From: HTCC5015 sp051747425
Lineage (GTDB): Bacteria > Pseudomonadota > Gammaproteobacteria > HTCC5015
Direction: 5' to 3'
Length of the DNA stretch: 64,000 bases
Assembly: GCA_051747425.1 (NCBI GenBank)
Contig: JBNJGD010000011.1
Location: 1 to 64,000 of the forward strand
A program made the position numbers and the translations under genes. Each line of letters opens with the position of its first letter. Positions within the stretch are counted from its first letter, which is position 1. Positions 54,101-62,415 of this stretch are shown here, in pieces. The notes under the pieces are model-generated. The model was not told the DNA's origin. It worked only from the letters and a program-made list of their open reading frames with translations, and made no database searches.

Positions 54101-54224
54101 TGAATTCCGGGACCGCTTCCTTGGGTACCGTGATATAGGCGTAAAGGCCGCCGGTGAGAATCATGGCCAGCAGTAGCATGACGGTTCTGGCGCGGCCGAA
54201 GGCCGAGGCAATCAGCGCGTACAC
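51135..54224 (-). CDS. RND efflux permease
   Basis: The 1029-residue inner-membrane pump belongs to the hydrophobe/amphiphile RND group. It has 12 membrane helices, two large periplasmic loops, YITVPKEAVPEFKIPYF after helix 1, and in helix 4 the proton-relay motif GMLVDGAIVVVE with one aspartate (D398), where AcrB has two. Its GTG start (54224) shares a base with the stop of the adaptor gene, so the two are coupled. No outer membrane channel gene is present, so it probably borrows one. Substrate cannot be predicted. Confidence 0.93.
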   Translation of the reverse strand: MYALIASAFGRARTVMLLLAMILTGGLYAYITVPKEAVPEFKIPYFIIDVVQPGISARDSARLLVEPLERQLQTIDGLRKITARAGEGFALVTVEFEPGSDQQEALQQVRDEVDNAGPDLPAGAEAPNIREIDLSIFPILTVALSGDIPERELIRLARELEERLETLSGVLEARLSGDREDLLEVIIDPLAVQSYGISTTELVQAIQGNNRLITAGAVDSQSGRIAVSVPGTIQSPEDVLNIPLRATDTGVVRVRDVAEVRQTFRDPVSFARIDGQSTIALDISKTSGANIIDTVARVKSAVAEMRRDWPRGLQASYLQNQAEDIEELLSDLQNNVIAAVLLVALTIILTLGLRASLLVAIAIPGAFLCGVMVIAMLGYTLNMVVLFGLILVIGMLVDGAIVVVERARRLQDEGVSQSQAFLQASQRMSWPIITSTATTLAVFAPLLFWPGIAGQFMFYLPATVIITLLASLLMALFFVPVAGSLFFRKSTAPAPQSHGSRYTALYDRQLRYLIQRPGFALGLSLLLLLAAFFLYSLLGRGVNFFPAVEPERAQVQIQASGNLSVRGADRLVRLVEDRIIGQPGVERLYARTIGTVEARLAANVAPDVIGTLQIDFTDWRQRPPAAVILERIRSATADLPGLGIQIEEQLAGPGDSRPVQVRVSSDDRQKMTEAANQLRQKMAQQPGLTDVGSDVPVPLVELRLNVDREKAARQGVNIESLGNTLQLLTNGVLLGSYLPDFAPEEVDIRLRYPADERSFSQLTHLRIPTRDGQVPITQFVTLEPGPAHSVINRVDGRNVQTLSASLATDTTVTGELAKLRRIIDELGFDEAVDIEFAGEIEDQQEAAEFLLVAFVAAIFLILLVLLTQLNSFFQSGLVLSAIVFSLAGVLLGLTLRQEPFSIVMSGIGVMALAGIVVNNNIVLIDAYNEYFKSGLAPDEAAWKAGMERLRPVLLTAVTTIIGLMPMVLGMTVDFTGREIYFGAPSGQFWIQLATAIVGGLAIATFITILLTPTMLAWNDNRQREPAGSD

Positions 54225-55396
54225 TACCGCTCCTCCGGGCGGCTGGAGGTGCCTGGGGCCACCGGCTCCGGCGTGGCCGGGTCGAGCCCGAGGCTGTCCA
54301 GATACTCCTCGGGAGTGGCCCTTACGGTCACAGGCTGTCCCGGAGAAAGGGCGCCGCGGCTGATGGTGACGACCCTCGCCCGTTCCGGCAGGCCAGTGAC
54401 CCAAACGGCGTCGCCCCGGGCCTGGACGACCTCGACGGGGACAAATTCAATGCGCTGGTCCTGATTCACAATGTGGATGCCCAGTTGGCCCCGGGCATTC
54501 AAGCGCGCCATGGAGGTAGACAGGCGGTGGGCGTTGACGGTGTCTGTGGGGATGGTGACCTCAACGCTCAGGCCCGATGGCAATTCCAGTGACGGATTGG
54601 CAATACTGATCTCGGTGCGAAAGGTCCGGGTGCGAGCGTCGGCCACTGGCGAGACAAAGCGCACGGTGCCCTCCCGCTTCCGGTCTCCGGGAAAGTCGAC
54701 TTGTGCCTGCATTCCGGTGCGAACACGGCCGACCGCTGCCTGGTGCAGGTGTACCACCGCCACCAGGGGGTCATTGTCGACGATCTCGAGCACCGGGCTG
54801 CCCACCGATACATAGGCGCCCAGATCGGCCTGTATGCGATTGACATCGCCCTCGATGGGCGCGCGCAAGCGGGTGTTGGCTATCTCCAGTTCCATACTGC
54901 GGACACTGGCTCTGGCAGCCTCGAGTTGGGCCAGGAGCCTTTCCCGTTCCGAGGGCGTGGCTACGCCCGATTCGGTCAGCTTTTTGGTGGCCTGGTAGTC
55001 CAGTTCGGCGGAGCGCAGGCGCGCCCGCGCTCCGGCCAGGCGCGCCTGGCGGTCGTCACTGGAGAGTTTTGCCAGGACATCCCCCGCTGCGACGCGGGTG
55101 CCCACATCGACAATCTCTTCGATGATTCCGTCGACCCGGGCTTTGACCGGGGCAATCTGATGCGGTTCTACATCGCCGTAGAGCACAATGTCGCGGGTGA
55201 TGGGCTGGGCCTGAATCCAGCTGGCCGCCACCGAGGACGGTTCTGACTCTTTCGCCTGAAGCGGCGGTGTTTGGGCACTGCGAATCAGGCCGCTGGCAAA
55301 CCAGAGTGTGATCAGTACCACAATGGCGATAAAAACCGCCCGGGTGGGGTCTTTCAGCAGGAATTTCGCTCTCTGGTGCCAGGCCGTGTTACTCAT
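54224..55396 (-). CDS. RND efflux membrane-fusion (adaptor) protein
   Basis: The 390-residue periplasmic adaptor links the RND pump to an outer membrane channel. It has one N-terminal anchor helix (AVFIAIVVLITLWFASGL), a lipoyl-like half with ARVDGIIEEIVDVGTRVAAG, a coiled-coil hairpin (RARLRSAELDYQATKKLTES), the second lipoyl half with TRLRAPIEGDVNRIQADLG, and a beta-barrel. The start is ATG 55396; a TTG nine bases upstream is less likely. It is followed directly by the permease and preceded by nadC. Confidence 0.92.
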   Translation of the reverse strand: MSNTAWHQRAKFLLKDPTRAVFIAIVVLITLWFASGLIRSAQTPPLQAKESEPSSVAASWIQAQPITRDIVLYGDVEPHQIAPVKARVDGIIEEIVDVGTRVAAGDVLAKLSSDDRQARLAGARARLRSAELDYQATKKLTESGVATPSERERLLAQLEAARASVRSMELEIANTRLRAPIEGDVNRIQADLGAYVSVGSPVLEIVDNDPLVAVVHLHQAAVGRVRTGMQAQVDFPGDRKREGTVRFVSPVADARTRTFRTEISIANPSLELPSGLSVEVTIPTDTVNAHRLSTSMARLNARGQLGIHIVNQDQRIEFVPVEVVQARGDAVWVTGLPERARVVTISRGALSPGQPVTVRATPEEYLDSLGLDPATPEPVAPGTSSRPEER

Positions 55397-55424
55397 GGTG
55401 TCCAATGCTCACTCAGGATCGGGG

Positions 55425-56297
55425 TCAGGGCAATACGGCGTCGTCGAGGAAACGCATCGACAGATCGATGGATTTGAGGTCCTTGGTCAATACGCCCAGG
55501 GAAATCCAGTCTACGCCGGTTTCGGCCACGGCGCGCAGGTTGTCGAGGGTAATGCCGCCGGAGGCTTCGTACTCGAGGCCTTCTGGCTTTTCACTCATGG
55601 CACTGGTCAGTGCGGCCAGATCAAAATTGTCCAGCATAATGCGGTCCGGGCGCGCATCAATGGCCTGCTGTAGCTCGCTGTGATTTTCCACTTCTACTTC
55701 CAGCAAACGCTCCGGGTGAGCCGCTCGGGCGCACTCGATGGCTGCGGCAATACTGCCACAGGCGGCGATGTGGTTTTCCTTGATCAGGTAGGCATCATAG
55801 AGCCCCATGCGGTGGTTGTGACCACCGCCGCAGGCCACGGCGTATTTTTGCGCATTGCGCAGTCCCGGCAGCGTTTTGCGGGTGTCCAGAAGCCTCGCCT
55901 GGGTGCCCTCGATGGCAGCGCAGTAGGTGGCGGTTACCGTCGCGGTGCCCGAGAGGGTTTGCAGGAAATTCAGCGCCGTGCGCTCGGCGGTGAGCAGGGC
56001 ACGGCCGGGGCCGTCGATATCGCAAAGGGGCGTATCGGGTGCCACGCGTTCACCGTCTTTGACATGCCAGGTGAGTTGGCAGCGCTCGTCGATCTGGTGG
56101 AAGGCCTCTCCGGCGTAGGCGATGCCGGCGATGACGGCGTCGTCGCGACAAACGATGCGCGCCCGGGAGGCCTGGTCGGCGTCGATCAGCTCGGCGTTGA
56201 TGTCGCTGTAGCGATCACTGCCGGCCTCGAGCAGATCCTCTTCCAGGGCGCGGATCACGCACTCGCGCCAGTCGTGGGGCAGGCTTAGTTTGTTCAT
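55425..56297 (-). CDS. nadC: Nicotinate-nucleotide pyrophosphorylase (carboxylating)
   Basis: NadC converts quinolinate and PRPP to nicotinate mononucleotide, which NadD (34547) then adenylates. The 290-residue product has TAERTALNFLQTLSGTAT, LLDTRKTLPGLRNAQKYAV with phosphoribosyl-binding residues, GGGHNHRMGLYDA and LEVEVEN. The start overlaps the preceding symporter stop by four bases. In many gammaproteobacteria nadC is unlinked to transporters, so the arrangement is unusual. Confidence 0.97.
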   Translation of the reverse strand: MNKLSLPHDWRECVIRALEEDLLEAGSDRYSDINAELIDADQASRARIVCRDDAVIAGIAYAGEAFHQIDERCQLTWHVKDGERVAPDTPLCDIDGPGRALLTAERTALNFLQTLSGTATVTATYCAAIEGTQARLLDTRKTLPGLRNAQKYAVACGGGHNHRMGLYDAYLIKENHIAACGSIAAAIECARAAHPERLLEVEVENHSELQQAIDARPDRIMLDNFDLAALTSAMSEKPEGLEYEASGGITLDNLRAVAETGVDWISLGVLTKDLKSIDLSMRFLDDAVLP

Positions 56298-57697
56298 CGG
56301 TGGCGGTCCTCGCGTTTCAGCTCGGCCTGTGCTTCCCGGGTCATTTTAAAGACCACCGGGCTGAGCAGAGCCAGGGCGATCAGGTTGGGGAAGGCCATCA
56401 GACCGTTGAGGATCTCGGCGACCAGCCAGATGGTTTTAAGCCCCACCGTGGCGCCCACTGGCACCATCAACACCCACAAGACACGGTAGGGCACAATAGA
56501 GCGGGCGCCGAACAAATACTCGCAACAGCGCTCGCCGTAGTAGCTCCAGCCAATCAGGGTGGTGAAGGCAAAAATACACAGGCCGATGCTGACAATCCAC
56601 TCGCCGCCACTGACGCCGGCGGCGAAGGCGGCGGCGGAGAGAGAGGCGCCGTCGGCACCGCTGGTCCACTCGCCACTGATTACAATCACCAGCGCCGTCA
56701 AGGTGCAGATAACCAGGGTGTCGATAAAAACGCCGAGCATGGCGATGGACCCTTGCTCCACCGGTTTCTCGGTCTGGGCGGCGGCGTGGGCAATCGGTGC
56801 CGAACCAAGCCCCGCCTCGTTGGAGAAAATGCCCCGGGCCACGCCCATCTGCAGGGCCAGCATGATGGAGCTGCCGACAAAACCGCCGGCGGCCGCAGTG
56901 CCGGTGAAGGCGTCGCTGACAATGGTGGCAAAGGCGCCGGGCACCGCCTCGATATGGCGGGCCAGAATAAACAGGGCCCCGGCTGTGTAGAGCACGGCCA
57001 TCAGGGGAACCAGTCTGGCGGCGACGCGGCCGATGCGGTGGATGCCGCCGAGAATCACCGAGGCCACCAGAGTGGCCATGACCAGCCCCAGCGCCAGCTT
57101 GGGCAGCCACAGTGGCCAACCGCGCTCACCCAGGGACTGTTCCACAGAGGCCGGCAGCAGGCTGTTGGCGATCACATCGGCCACCGAGTTGGCCTGGACA
57201 GTGTTGCCAATACCAAAGGCGGCGACCATGGCAAAGAAGGCAAACAGTCCGCCCATCCAGGCCCAGCGCGGCCCCAGGCCGTTGCGAATGTAGTACATGG
57301 GGCCACCGAGGTGGCGGCCGTCGGCACCGCGCTCGCGGAAGTGCACGCCGAGTGCGCCCTCGGCGTATTTGGTGGCCATGCCCAGCAGGGCGGTGACCCA
57401 CATCCAGAACACCGCCCCGGGGCCGCCGATGGCGATGGCCCCGGCGACACCGGCGATATTGCCGGTGCCGACGGTGGAGGAGAGGGCGGTCATCAGTGAC
57501 TGGAAGGGCGGGATGTCGCCCTCGGCGCGGCTGCTGCGGCCGCGCCAGAGCAGGGTGAAAGCACGGGGCAGCCAGCTCAGGGTGACGCCGCGCAAGCCAA
57601 TGTTGAGATAGAGGCCGAGGCCGAGAAGCAGCACCATCAGGGTAGATCCCCAGACGAAGCCGTTAATTTGATTGAGAATGCTGTTCAATGTGTCCAT
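56294..57697 (-). CDS. Sodium:alanine/glycine symporter (AGCS family)
   Basis: The 467-residue inner-membrane protein has about 11 membrane helices and AGCS motifs: the sodium-site region ALSSTVGTGNIAGVAGAIAI, GATKYAEGALG-like sequence (visible as GMATKYAEGALGVHFRE) and SNEAGLGSAPIAHAAAQT. These importers take up alanine or glycine with sodium. The ATG at 57697 stands four bases from Pho box 1, and no clear ribosome binding site is left between them. It is the first gene of an apparent four-gene operon (symporter, nadC, adaptor, permease). Confidence 0.93.
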   Translation of the reverse strand: MDTLNSILNQINGFVWGSTLMVLLLGLGLYLNIGLRGVTLSWLPRAFTLLWRGRSSRAEGDIPPFQSLMTALSSTVGTGNIAGVAGAIAIGGPGAVFWMWVTALLGMATKYAEGALGVHFRERGADGRHLGGPMYYIRNGLGPRWAWMGGLFAFFAMVAAFGIGNTVQANSVADVIANSLLPASVEQSLGERGWPLWLPKLALGLVMATLVASVILGGIHRIGRVAARLVPLMAVLYTAGALFILARHIEAVPGAFATIVSDAFTGTAAAGGFVGSSIMLALQMGVARGIFSNEAGLGSAPIAHAAAQTEKPVEQGSIAMLGVFIDTLVICTLTALVIVISGEWTSGADGASLSAAAFAAGVSGGEWIVSIGLCIFAFTTLIGWSYYGERCCEYLFGARSIVPYRVLWVLMVPVGATVGLKTIWLVAEILNGLMAFPNLIALALLSPVVFKMTREAQAELKREDRHR

Positions 57698-57701
57698 GGG
57701 C

Positions 57702-57719
57702 TTGTCACAATAATGTCAA
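57702..57719. promoter_or_regulatory. Pho box 1 (symporter/phoB intergenic)
   Basis: TTGTCAC-AATA-ATGTCAA has the 7-4-7 layout of the PhoB site (consensus CTGTCAT-N4-CTGTCAT). It lies 55 bases (five 11-base units) upstream of Pho box 2, so the two are in phase. Its distance to the symporter start codon (four bases) means PhoB bound here could not activate the symporter from this position; repression is more plausible. Confidence 0.75.
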
Positions 57720-57756
57720 ATACGCTGCGTATCGCTTGCCTGACGGCGCTTTTTGT

Positions 57757-57790
57757 GTGTAACAATAATGTCATGCAACTGCGTTTTAAT
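57757..57790 (+). promoter_or_regulatory. phoB: Pho box 2 and -10 of phoB
   Basis: GTGTAAC-AATA-ATGTCAT (57757-57774) is a second 7-4-7 site. TTTAAT (57785-57790) begins 10 bases after its end, the spacing seen at PhoB-activated promoters where the box replaces the -35. This indicates phoBR autoregulation. A small palindrome ATACGCTGCGTAT (57720-57732) lies between boxes 1 and 2. Confidence 0.85.
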
Positions 57791-57818
57791 GGGCGCTGTG
57801 CAAACAAGAGATAACACC

Positions 57819-58502
57819 ATGAGTGGAAAGCGCATACTCGTAGTTGAAGACGAACAGGCCATTCGCGAAATGATCGGCTTTGCCCTGCGTCGTGAAGGAT
57901 ACCACTTCATTGAGGCGGGGTCTGTTGCCGAGGCCGAGGAGGCCATTGCCGACCGCGTTCCCGACCTGATGCTGGTGGACTGGATGTTGCCGGGCACCAG
58001 TGGTGTCGAGTTTGTGCGCCACGCCAAGCGTGACGAACTGACTCAGGATGTACCGGTGATCATGTTGACCGCGCGCACCGAGGAAGACGACAAGATTGTG
58101 GGGCTCGACGCCGGCGCCGACGACTATGTCAGTAAGCCCTTTTCCCCCCGCGAGTTGATGGCCCGGGTGCGCGCTGTATTGCGCCGCTTTGGTATCGCCG
58201 ACGAACAGCTGCTGGAGGCCGGGGGTTTGCAGATTGATGTCGACTCCCATCGAGTCAGTTTCGAGGGCAAATACTTTGAACTCGGGCCTACGGAATACCG
58301 TCTGTTACAATTCTTCATGAGCCACCTGGACCGCGTCTACAGCCGCGCCCAGTTGCTCGATCATGTCTGGGGCCGAAGTGCCTTTGTGGAGGAGCGAACG
58401 GTTGATGTTCATGTATTGCGTTTGCGCAAGGCACTGGCGCCCTACGGGTGTGACAAGATGGTTCAGACTGTGCGCGGCGCGGGTTACCGTTTCTCCGTCT
58501 AG
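57819..58502 (+). CDS. phoB: Phosphate regulon response regulator PhoB
   Basis: PhoB is phosphorylated by PhoR in low phosphate and binds Pho boxes. The 227-residue product has a receiver domain with D54 (LMLVDWMLPG) and VSKPFSPREL, and an OmpR-type winged-helix domain ending RTVDVHVLRLRKAL and GAGYRFSV. ATG 57819 is chosen because MSGKRILVVEDEQ is the family start; AAGAG lies upstream. Its TAG shares a base with the phoR GTG. Confidence 0.97.
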   Translation: MSGKRILVVEDEQAIREMIGFALRREGYHFIEAGSVAEAEEAIADRVPDLMLVDWMLPGTSGVEFVRHAKRDELTQDVPVIMLTARTEEDDKIVGLDAGADDYVSKPFSPRELMARVRAVLRRFGIADEQLLEAGGLQIDVDSHRVSFEGKYFELGPTEYRLLQFFMSHLDRVYSRAQLLDHVWGRSAFVEERTVDVHVLRLRKALAPYGCDKMVQTVRGAGYRFSV

Positions 58503-59812
58503 TGGCGGCGGTGATGTTTAGCGAGGGCCGCGTCGCCGAGCGCTGGCGGCTGTTTGCCTCCCTGCTGGTGGCCACTCTGCTGGGCATGGTCACCCGGCAA
58601 TTCGTCCTTTGTTATCTGCTCGTGCTGGTGGGGTACCTCATCTGGCACATTCGCCAGTTCAATCGTATCGAAGGCTGGCTGGCTGCCAAGGGTGACGAGC
58701 GGGATGCTCCCCTCGTGTTTGGTCTGTGGAGTGATTTCCTCAACCACATTTTTCGCCAACAAAGACAGAACCAGAAGCAGTTACAGCGTCTCGATCGCGT
58801 CATTGAGCGTTTTCAAAACACCCTCGACACATTGCCTGACGCCACAGTGGTGCTCGATGCCTACGGCAGTATTCGCTGGGCCAACCCGGCCGCCGAGCGT
58901 TTTTTCGGTGTACGCAATCCGGGGGATATCGGCCAGCGGCTCTCCAATCTGGTGCGCGATTTGAAACTGGCCGAGCTCCTCTCGGGTGACCGCATCGGCG
59001 AGAGCATCAATATTGTGTCGCCAGTGGATGACTCGGTCCATCTCAATGTGCGGATGGTGCCTTACCGAGGCAGTGGAGAGCGGCTGTTAACAGCCAGGGA
59101 TGTCAGCGATCTCATGCGAGCCGACCAGATGCGAAGGGACTTTGTCTCCAACGCTTCCCACGAATTGAAAACTCCCCTGACGGTGATGTCCGGGTATCTT
59201 GAACTGCTTCAGAACACTCCCGGCATGGAGGAGGATGTGCTTTCGTTGCTTCGCTCAACTGAGGAGCAGACCCGGCGAATGCGACATCTGGTCGACGACT
59301 TGTTGATGTTGTCGCGGCTGGAGTCCGGCGGTAGCCAGCGCAAGGAGAGTGTGGCCATGGCCTCCATGCTCGAGTCAATGGTGGGCGAAGCGCGGCAGCT
59401 CAGCGGCGAGATGGAGCACCGAATTTCTCTGGAGGCCGATCCCTCCCTGATGGTGGAGGGCAATTATCGGGATCTGGTCAGCGCCGCTTCCAACCTGATT
59501 TTTAACGCCGTCAACCACACGCCGCCAGGCACGGAAATCCGCGTTTCCTGGCAGCGTGAAGGTAACAATGCCGTGCTGCGTGTAATCGATAGTGGGCCGG
59601 GCATTGACGCCTGGCACCTGCCGCGACTGACCGAGCGATTTTACCGGGTCGAAGCGGGGCGCGAGCGCCGCCGGGAGTCCGGTAATGAAGGGCGGGGCAC
59701 GGGCCTGGGACTGGCCATTGTCAAACACATCGTTCAGGCTCACGGTGGCCGCCTGGAAATTGTGTCAGAGCGAGGAAAAGGAGCGGAGTTTTCCTGCAAA
59801 TTCCCTATTTAA
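58502..59812 (+). CDS. phoR: Phosphate regulon sensor kinase PhoR
   Basis: PhoR is the inner-membrane histidine kinase that senses Pst activity and phosphate status. The 436-residue product has two close N-terminal membrane helices, the basic linker RQRQNQKQLQRLDR, a PAS domain (LPDATVVLDAYGSIRWAN), the H-box SNASHELKTPLTVMSG (H220) and the ATP-binding boxes LIFNAVNHTPPG, DSGPGI and GTGLGLAIVK. The start is GTG 58502, coupled to phoB; ATG 58514 is an alternative. Confidence 0.97.
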   Translation: MAAVMFSEGRVAERWRLFASLLVATLLGMVTRQFVLCYLLVLVGYLIWHIRQFNRIEGWLAAKGDERDAPLVFGLWSDFLNHIFRQQRQNQKQLQRLDRVIERFQNTLDTLPDATVVLDAYGSIRWANPAAERFFGVRNPGDIGQRLSNLVRDLKLAELLSGDRIGESINIVSPVDDSVHLNVRMVPYRGSGERLLTARDVSDLMRADQMRRDFVSNASHELKTPLTVMSGYLELLQNTPGMEEDVLSLLRSTEEQTRRMRHLVDDLLMLSRLESGGSQRKESVAMASMLESMVGEARQLSGEMEHRISLEADPSLMVEGNYRDLVSAASNLIFNAVNHTPPGTEIRVSWQREGNNAVLRVIDSGPGIDAWHLPRLTERFYRVEAGRERRRESGNEGRGTGLGLAIVKHIVQAHGGRLEIVSERGKGAEFSCKFPI

Positions 59813-59827
59813 TTCAGTCACTTGCGA

Positions 59828-59861
59828 TTGTAATAATTCTGTCATAATACGCCTGTAGTCT
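59828..59861 (+). promoter_or_regulatory. pstS: Pho box 3 and -10 of pstS
   Basis: TTGTAAT-AATT-CTGTCAT (59828-59845) is the best PhoB match in the window. TAGTCT begins 10 bases after it at 59856 and is a weak -10, as expected for an activator-dependent promoter. Transcription would start near 59868, giving a leader of about 50 bases to the ATG at 59920. Confidence 0.85.
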
Positions 59862-59919
59862 GGCCGCCAATGCACGGGAATGAGTGCGTAATGAATTCGA
59901 CACCAAGAGGTCACAGACT

Positions 59920-60960
59920 ATGAAACACACTGTATACGCCGTATTGGCCGCCCTGGCTTTGGGCGGCGCCACCCAGGCCGCCCAGGCCCGGGATCTGGTA
60001 TCCGTGGTGGGTTCGTCCACCGTCTATCCCTTTTCCACTGTCGTGGCTGAGAACTTTGGCCGCAGCGGTCCGCACAAGACGCCCAAGATTGAGTCGACGG
60101 GTTCCGGCGGTGGCATGAAACTGTTCTGTGCCGGTCTGGGAGTTAACACACCCGACATCACCAACGCCTCGCGCCGCATGAAAATGAGCGAGTACGAGTT
60201 GTGCCAGGAAAACGGCGTCAAGTCGATCACGGAAGTACTGATTGGTTACGACGGTATCGTGCTGGCCAACGCGCGGGAGTCCGAGCAGTATCACCTGAAC
60301 TTGCGCGACATTTTCCTCGCCCTGGCCAAGGATGTGCCCAATCCGGATGGCAGCGAGGAGCTGGTTCCCAATCCCTACAAGACCTGGAATGAGATCAACA
60401 AGGACCTGCCCGAAGTCAAGATTGAAGTCATGGGCCCGCCGCCGACCTCCGGTACGCGCGATGCCTTCAATGAGTTGGCTATCGAGGGCGGTTGCAAGAC
60501 CTTCCCCTGGCTCGCCGAGATGAAAAAGAGCGACAAGAATCGCTACAAGGCAGTTTGCCGGAGCGTCCGCGAGGACGGCGCCTATGTGGAAGCCGGTGAG
60601 AACGACAACCTGATCGTACAGAAGCTGGAGACCAATCCCGACTCTCTGGGCGTATTCGGTTTCAGCTTCCTCGACCAGAACAGCGACAAGGTGCAGGGCG
60701 CTAAAATTGGTGACCACGCGCCGACCTTCGACAGCATTTCCAGCGGTGACTACCCGGTCTCGCGTTCCATGTACTTCTATGTCAAAAACGCCCATGTGGG
60801 TAAAATTTCCGGTATCGAGGGCTATGTGCGCGAGTTCATCAGCCCCGCCGCCTCTGGGCAGGATGGTTACCTGGTGGACAAGGGGCTGATTCCCCTGAGC
60901 CCCGAGGAGCACCGTGAAATGGCGCGTTCGGTGCGTCAGTTTGAACCGATGCAGTGGTAA
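59920..60960 (+). CDS. pstS: Phosphate-binding periplasmic protein PstS
   Basis: PstS captures phosphate and delivers it to the PstCA channel. The 346-residue product has a signal peptide (MKHTVYAVLAALALGGATQA, cleavage after AQA), VVGSSTVYPFSTVVAENF and GSGGGMKLFCAG, with the phosphate-contacting serine/threonine residues, then GPPPTSGTRDAFNELA. It is the larger, marine-type form. The start is set by AAGAGG upstream; a longer frame from 59884 was rejected. Confidence 0.95.
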   Translation: MKHTVYAVLAALALGGATQAAQARDLVSVVGSSTVYPFSTVVAENFGRSGPHKTPKIESTGSGGGMKLFCAGLGVNTPDITNASRRMKMSEYELCQENGVKSITEVLIGYDGIVLANARESEQYHLNLRDIFLALAKDVPNPDGSEELVPNPYKTWNEINKDLPEVKIEVMGPPPTSGTRDAFNELAIEGGCKTFPWLAEMKKSDKNRYKAVCRSVREDGAYVEAGENDNLIVQKLETNPDSLGVFGFSFLDQNSDKVQGAKIGDHAPTFDSISSGDYPVSRSMYFYVKNAHVGKISGIEGYVREFISPAASGQDGYLVDKGLIPLSPEEHREMARSVRQFEPMQW

Positions 60961-60982
60961 TCTGAAGCCGCCTGGATTAACC

Positions 60983-61012
60983 GGGGGAGCACCGCTCCCC
61001 CACATTTTTTTT
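60983..61012 (+). terminator. Terminator/attenuator between pstS and pstC
   Basis: GGGGGAGC (60983-60990) pairs with GCTCCCCC (60994-61001) over ACC and is followed by ACATTTTTTTT (eight T at 61005-61012). It should limit read-through, making PstS more abundant than the permeases, the usual stoichiometry of binding-protein systems. Confidence 0.9.
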
Positions 61013-61029
61013 GGAGGGGCACGCCCGCA

Positions 61030-62415
61030 ATGCAAACATCGACCCTGTTTGTCACCATCATTTTGCTCAGCGTGTTCGGTTACTACTTTGGTTACCGACG
61101 CGCCTTTAGCGTTTCCCGCGATAGTGGGGGCATCAAGACACTGCATTCTCTGCCGACCTACTACGGCTTCTGGGTCGCTCTCTGGTGCGCCATTCCGGCA
61201 CTGTTGGTTCTGGCCGTTTGGGGCTTCGCTCAGGGCCCATTGATCGACGGCATTCTCCTCACACAGTTGCCCGAAAAGTACGCTGCCATGGGTGTCGATG
61301 AACGACAGATGGTCGTCGGTAACATCAAGACGCTGGCCGAGGGTGGCATGGTGATCAGTCCCACCGAGGCCATGGAAGCCGCCGCTGAAGACTACCGCCG
61401 CTACCGCAGTTTGAGTTCGCTGTCGATGGCGGCTCTGGCGCTGGCCACCGGTGTCGCCGGACTGGCCTGGACCTGGCGCCGGGTGTCGCCCGAGTTGCGC
61501 GCCCGGACGCGGGTGGAAAAAATGCTCCAGTGGCTGCTGATCGCCTGTGCCAGTCTCGCCGTACTGACCACGGTCGGCATCGTTCTGTCGGTGCTTTTCG
61601 AGGCGTTGCGTTTTTTCAACCAGGTGTCGATTTTCGACTTCATGTTCGGCACCCACTGGAGCCCGCAAATTGCAATTCGCGCCGACCAAGTGGGTGCCTC
61701 GGGCGCCTTTGGCGCCGTGCCTCTGTTTGTCGGCACTCTGCTGATCTCGGCCATTGCCCTGTTGGTGGCCGTGCCCACCGGGTTGATGTCGGCCATTTAT
61801 CTGTCCGAGTACGCCACCCCGCGCTTTCGCAGTGCCGCCAAGCCAGCGCTGGAAATGCTCGCCGGTGTGCCCACCGTGGTCTACGGCTTTTTTGCTGCAC
61901 TGACGGTGGGGCCATTTTTGCGCGACGCCGGGGTGCTGGTGGGGCTGGATGTGTCTTCCCAGAGTGCCTTGGCCGCCGGGCTGGTGATGGGGATCATGAT
62001 CATTCCCTTTGTTTCCTCGCTGGCTGACGATGTGATCTCGGCGGTGCCCCAGACCCTGCGCAATGGCTCTTTGGGGTTGGGGGCAACCCAGTCGGAAACC
62101 ATTCGCAAGGTGGTCGTCCCCGCCGCGTTGCCGGGTATTGTCGGCGGCGTCCTGCTGGCGGCCTCCCGGGCCATCGGCGAAACGATGATCGTGGTGATGG
62201 CCGCCGGGCTGACCGCCAAAATGACGGCCAACCCGCTGGAGGATGTCACCACGGTCACCGCCCAGATCGTGACGCTGCTGGTGGGTGACCAGGAGTTCGA
62301 CAGTCCTAAAACCCTGGCGGCCTTTGCCCTGGGCCTGATGTTGTTTTTGACCACGCTCGTCCTCAATGTGGTGGCGCTGCGCGTGGTCCGCAAATACCGA
62401 GAGCAATATGACTAA
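61030..62415 (+). CDS. pstC: Phosphate ABC transporter permease PstC
   Basis: PstC is one half of the phosphate channel. The 461-residue product exceeds E. coli PstC (319). An extra N-terminal part of about 160 residues has its own helices and a periplasmic segment, resembling the domain described as PF12501 in long PstC proteins. The core permease has the EAA loop AVPQTLRNGSLGLGATQSET. The start is ATG 61030, with GGAGG 12 bases upstream. It overlaps pstA by eight bases. Confidence 0.93.
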   Translation: MQTSTLFVTIILLSVFGYYFGYRRAFSVSRDSGGIKTLHSLPTYYGFWVALWCAIPALLVLAVWGFAQGPLIDGILLTQLPEKYAAMGVDERQMVVGNIKTLAEGGMVISPTEAMEAAAEDYRRYRSLSSLSMAALALATGVAGLAWTWRRVSPELRARTRVEKMLQWLLIACASLAVLTTVGIVLSVLFEALRFFNQVSIFDFMFGTHWSPQIAIRADQVGASGAFGAVPLFVGTLLISAIALLVAVPTGLMSAIYLSEYATPRFRSAAKPALEMLAGVPTVVYGFFAALTVGPFLRDAGVLVGLDVSSQSALAAGLVMGIMIIPFVSSLADDVISAVPQTLRNGSLGLGATQSETIRKVVVPAALPGIVGGVLLAASRAIGETMIVVMAAGLTAKMTANPLEDVTTVTAQIVTLLVGDQEFDSPKTLAAFALGLMLFLTTLVLNVVALRVVRKYREQYD

